A DNA stretch of 64,000 nt, from the NCBI RefSeq assembly GCF_000153105.1, contig NZ_CH672377.1, positions 696,767 to 760,766 on the forward strand, written 5' to 3'. The notes beneath the pieces are model-generated. The model was not told the origin of the DNA. It made no database searches and worked only from the letters and a program-made list of their open reading frames with translations. The translations under genes were made by a program, and so were the position numbers. How positions within the stretch are numbered: position 1 is the first letter of the stretch; each line of letters starts with the position of its first letter. This DNA is from Blastopirellula marina DSM 3645. Lineage in GTDB: Bacteria; Planctomycetota; Planctomycetia; Pirellulales; Pirellulaceae. Shown here piece by piece: positions 63,386 to 64,000 of this stretch.

Positions 63386-64000
63386 CTATCTGCCGTCTTT
63401 TAAACGGTCGCCCAACATGTTGTCGAGGTCCGGTATGTCGTAGATCTTTTTGGCGGTCGCGTTGACGTCGTACTCGACGCGGCGATACATCACCGACTCT
63501 TCCGTCAGGATCACGTAGCACGAACGCGGATCACCGTCTCGCGGTTGGCCGACGCTGCCGACATTAAACATCGCTCGCTCGTCTCCCAAGCGATAGACGT
63601 TATCGCATTCATCCGGCCCGAAGAACTCGAGACTCGGCGTGAAAATGCCGGGGATGTGCGTGTGTCCCTGAAAACAAAATCGATCGAGTCGCTCGAACAG
63701 ATTTTCCATCTTCCGTTGATTGTAGACATCTTCGGGAAAGACGTACTCGTTGGTGGGGTCACGCGGCGAACCATGCACAAACAAGCGGTTCGGCTCCATG
63801 TGCGTCCGCGGCAGCTCACCCAGGAAGTCCCACCGTTCGTTGACGACATTGGGGCCGCCGGTAGAGTTATCAATCTGGTCTCGCGTCCATAAAATGGCGC
63901 GAAACGCGACCGGATTAAAGCCATCGGGATCAAACAGGGCCGCTTGATCGTGATTGCCCAATAGGCACATCGTGCATTTGCGACGGACAAGATCCAGACA
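63386..64000 (-). CDS. Paralogous metallophosphoesterase (5' end outside the window)
   Basis: The same enzyme family as its neighbour, 45 bases away and in tandem on the minus strand. The visible part starts mid-protein just before [11 protein letters not shown] and continues with [43 protein letters not shown] and the final DRLKDGR. The reading frame stays open to the window end, with [11 protein letters not shown] in front of the first internal methionine matching the paralogue's ECVDAARRFDF. The start codon and the SDIHGN motif therefore lie beyond base 64000. Confidence 0.85.
   Translation of the reverse strand, partial: CLDLVRRKCTMCLLGNHDQAALFDPDGFNPVAFRAILWTRDQIDNSTGGPNVVNERWDFLGELPRTHMEPNRLFVHGSPRDPTNEYVFPEDVYNQRKMENLFERLDRFCFQGHTHIPGIFTPSLEFFGPDECDNVYRLGDERAMFNVGSVGQPRDGDPRSCYVILTEESVMYRRVEYDVNATAKKIYDIPDLDNMLGDRLKDGR

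Noticed and set aside
1-64000. CRISPR arrays, tRNA and rRNA genes, insertion sequences and prophage genes
   Set aside because: I looked for regularly spaced repeats, tRNA-like arms and transposase or phage motifs by eye and saw none; short tRNA genes could still escape visual reading.

Overview
The window reads as chromosomal DNA of a planctomycete, most likely of the Pirellulales (Blastopirellula, Bremerella or Rhodopirellula type). This rests on family content: a DUF1598-like secreted protein, an ECF sigma factor overlapping a giant membrane-anchored PQQ-propeller protein, a CSPSR-type sulfatase, a twin-arginine Gfo/Idh/MocA oxidoreductase, degenerate kinase-like receptors, and a long MoxR/DUF58/VWA block. 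Coding density is high, genes are mostly of moderately high GC, and I see no insertion sequence, prophage, CRISPR array, rRNA or tRNA gene.

Layout. 0.1-10.4 kb: ApbE flavinyltransferase, a YbjQ-type protein, a YdeI-like protein with a CDGSH iron-sulfur tail, a DUF1598-like secreted protein, a cysteine-rich repeat protein, an orphan HPt protein, a large lipoprotein (LolA-like, redoxin-like and propeller-like parts), and a LarA-like protein translationally coupled to the folate-binding protein YgfZ. 10.4-17.1 kb: a GAF/HD-GYP protein, a DinB-like protein coupled to an RmlD-like reductase, and a membrane-spanning pseudokinase. 17.1-23.2 kb, core metabolism: glgC, ppa, leuS, map. 23.3-30.3 kb: small zinc-ribbon and membrane proteins, sulfatase, class C serine hydrolase, SH3b protein, short Ser/Thr kinase, and a 41-residue lipoprotein. 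30.6-34.4 kb: a three-gene sugar ABC importer whose substrate-binding protein has its two halves in swapped order. 34.6-36.8 kb: a prolyl oligopeptidase.

37.4-56.8 kb is one long run of minus-strand genes. In transcription order it holds an ECF sigma factor overlapping a 1551-residue membrane-anchored PQQ-propeller protein, then a terpenoid-cyclase-fold secreted protein, two large membrane VWA-type proteins, a membrane protein with a big exported region, a 1343-residue Ala/Gln-rich exported coiled-coil protein, a MoxR AAA+ ATPase and a DUF58 protein. Three joins in this run overlap or abut (ATGA, ATGA, and stop directly followed by start), which indicates one operon for the MoxR part. 57-64 kb: a Gfo/Idh/MocA oxidoreductase, mnmE and yidC (YidC carrying an inserted PDZ domain), and two tandem paralogous metallophosphoesterases, the second cut by the window edge.

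The strongest unusual observation is the apparent circular permutation of the sugar-binding protein. Next are the PDZ domain inside YidC, the MoxR-VWA cluster with its giant coiled-coil partner, and several enzyme-fold proteins that have lost diagnostic catalytic residues (pseudokinase, RmlD-like, LarA-like, cysteine-free redoxin). All family names come from reading motifs; no database search was run.
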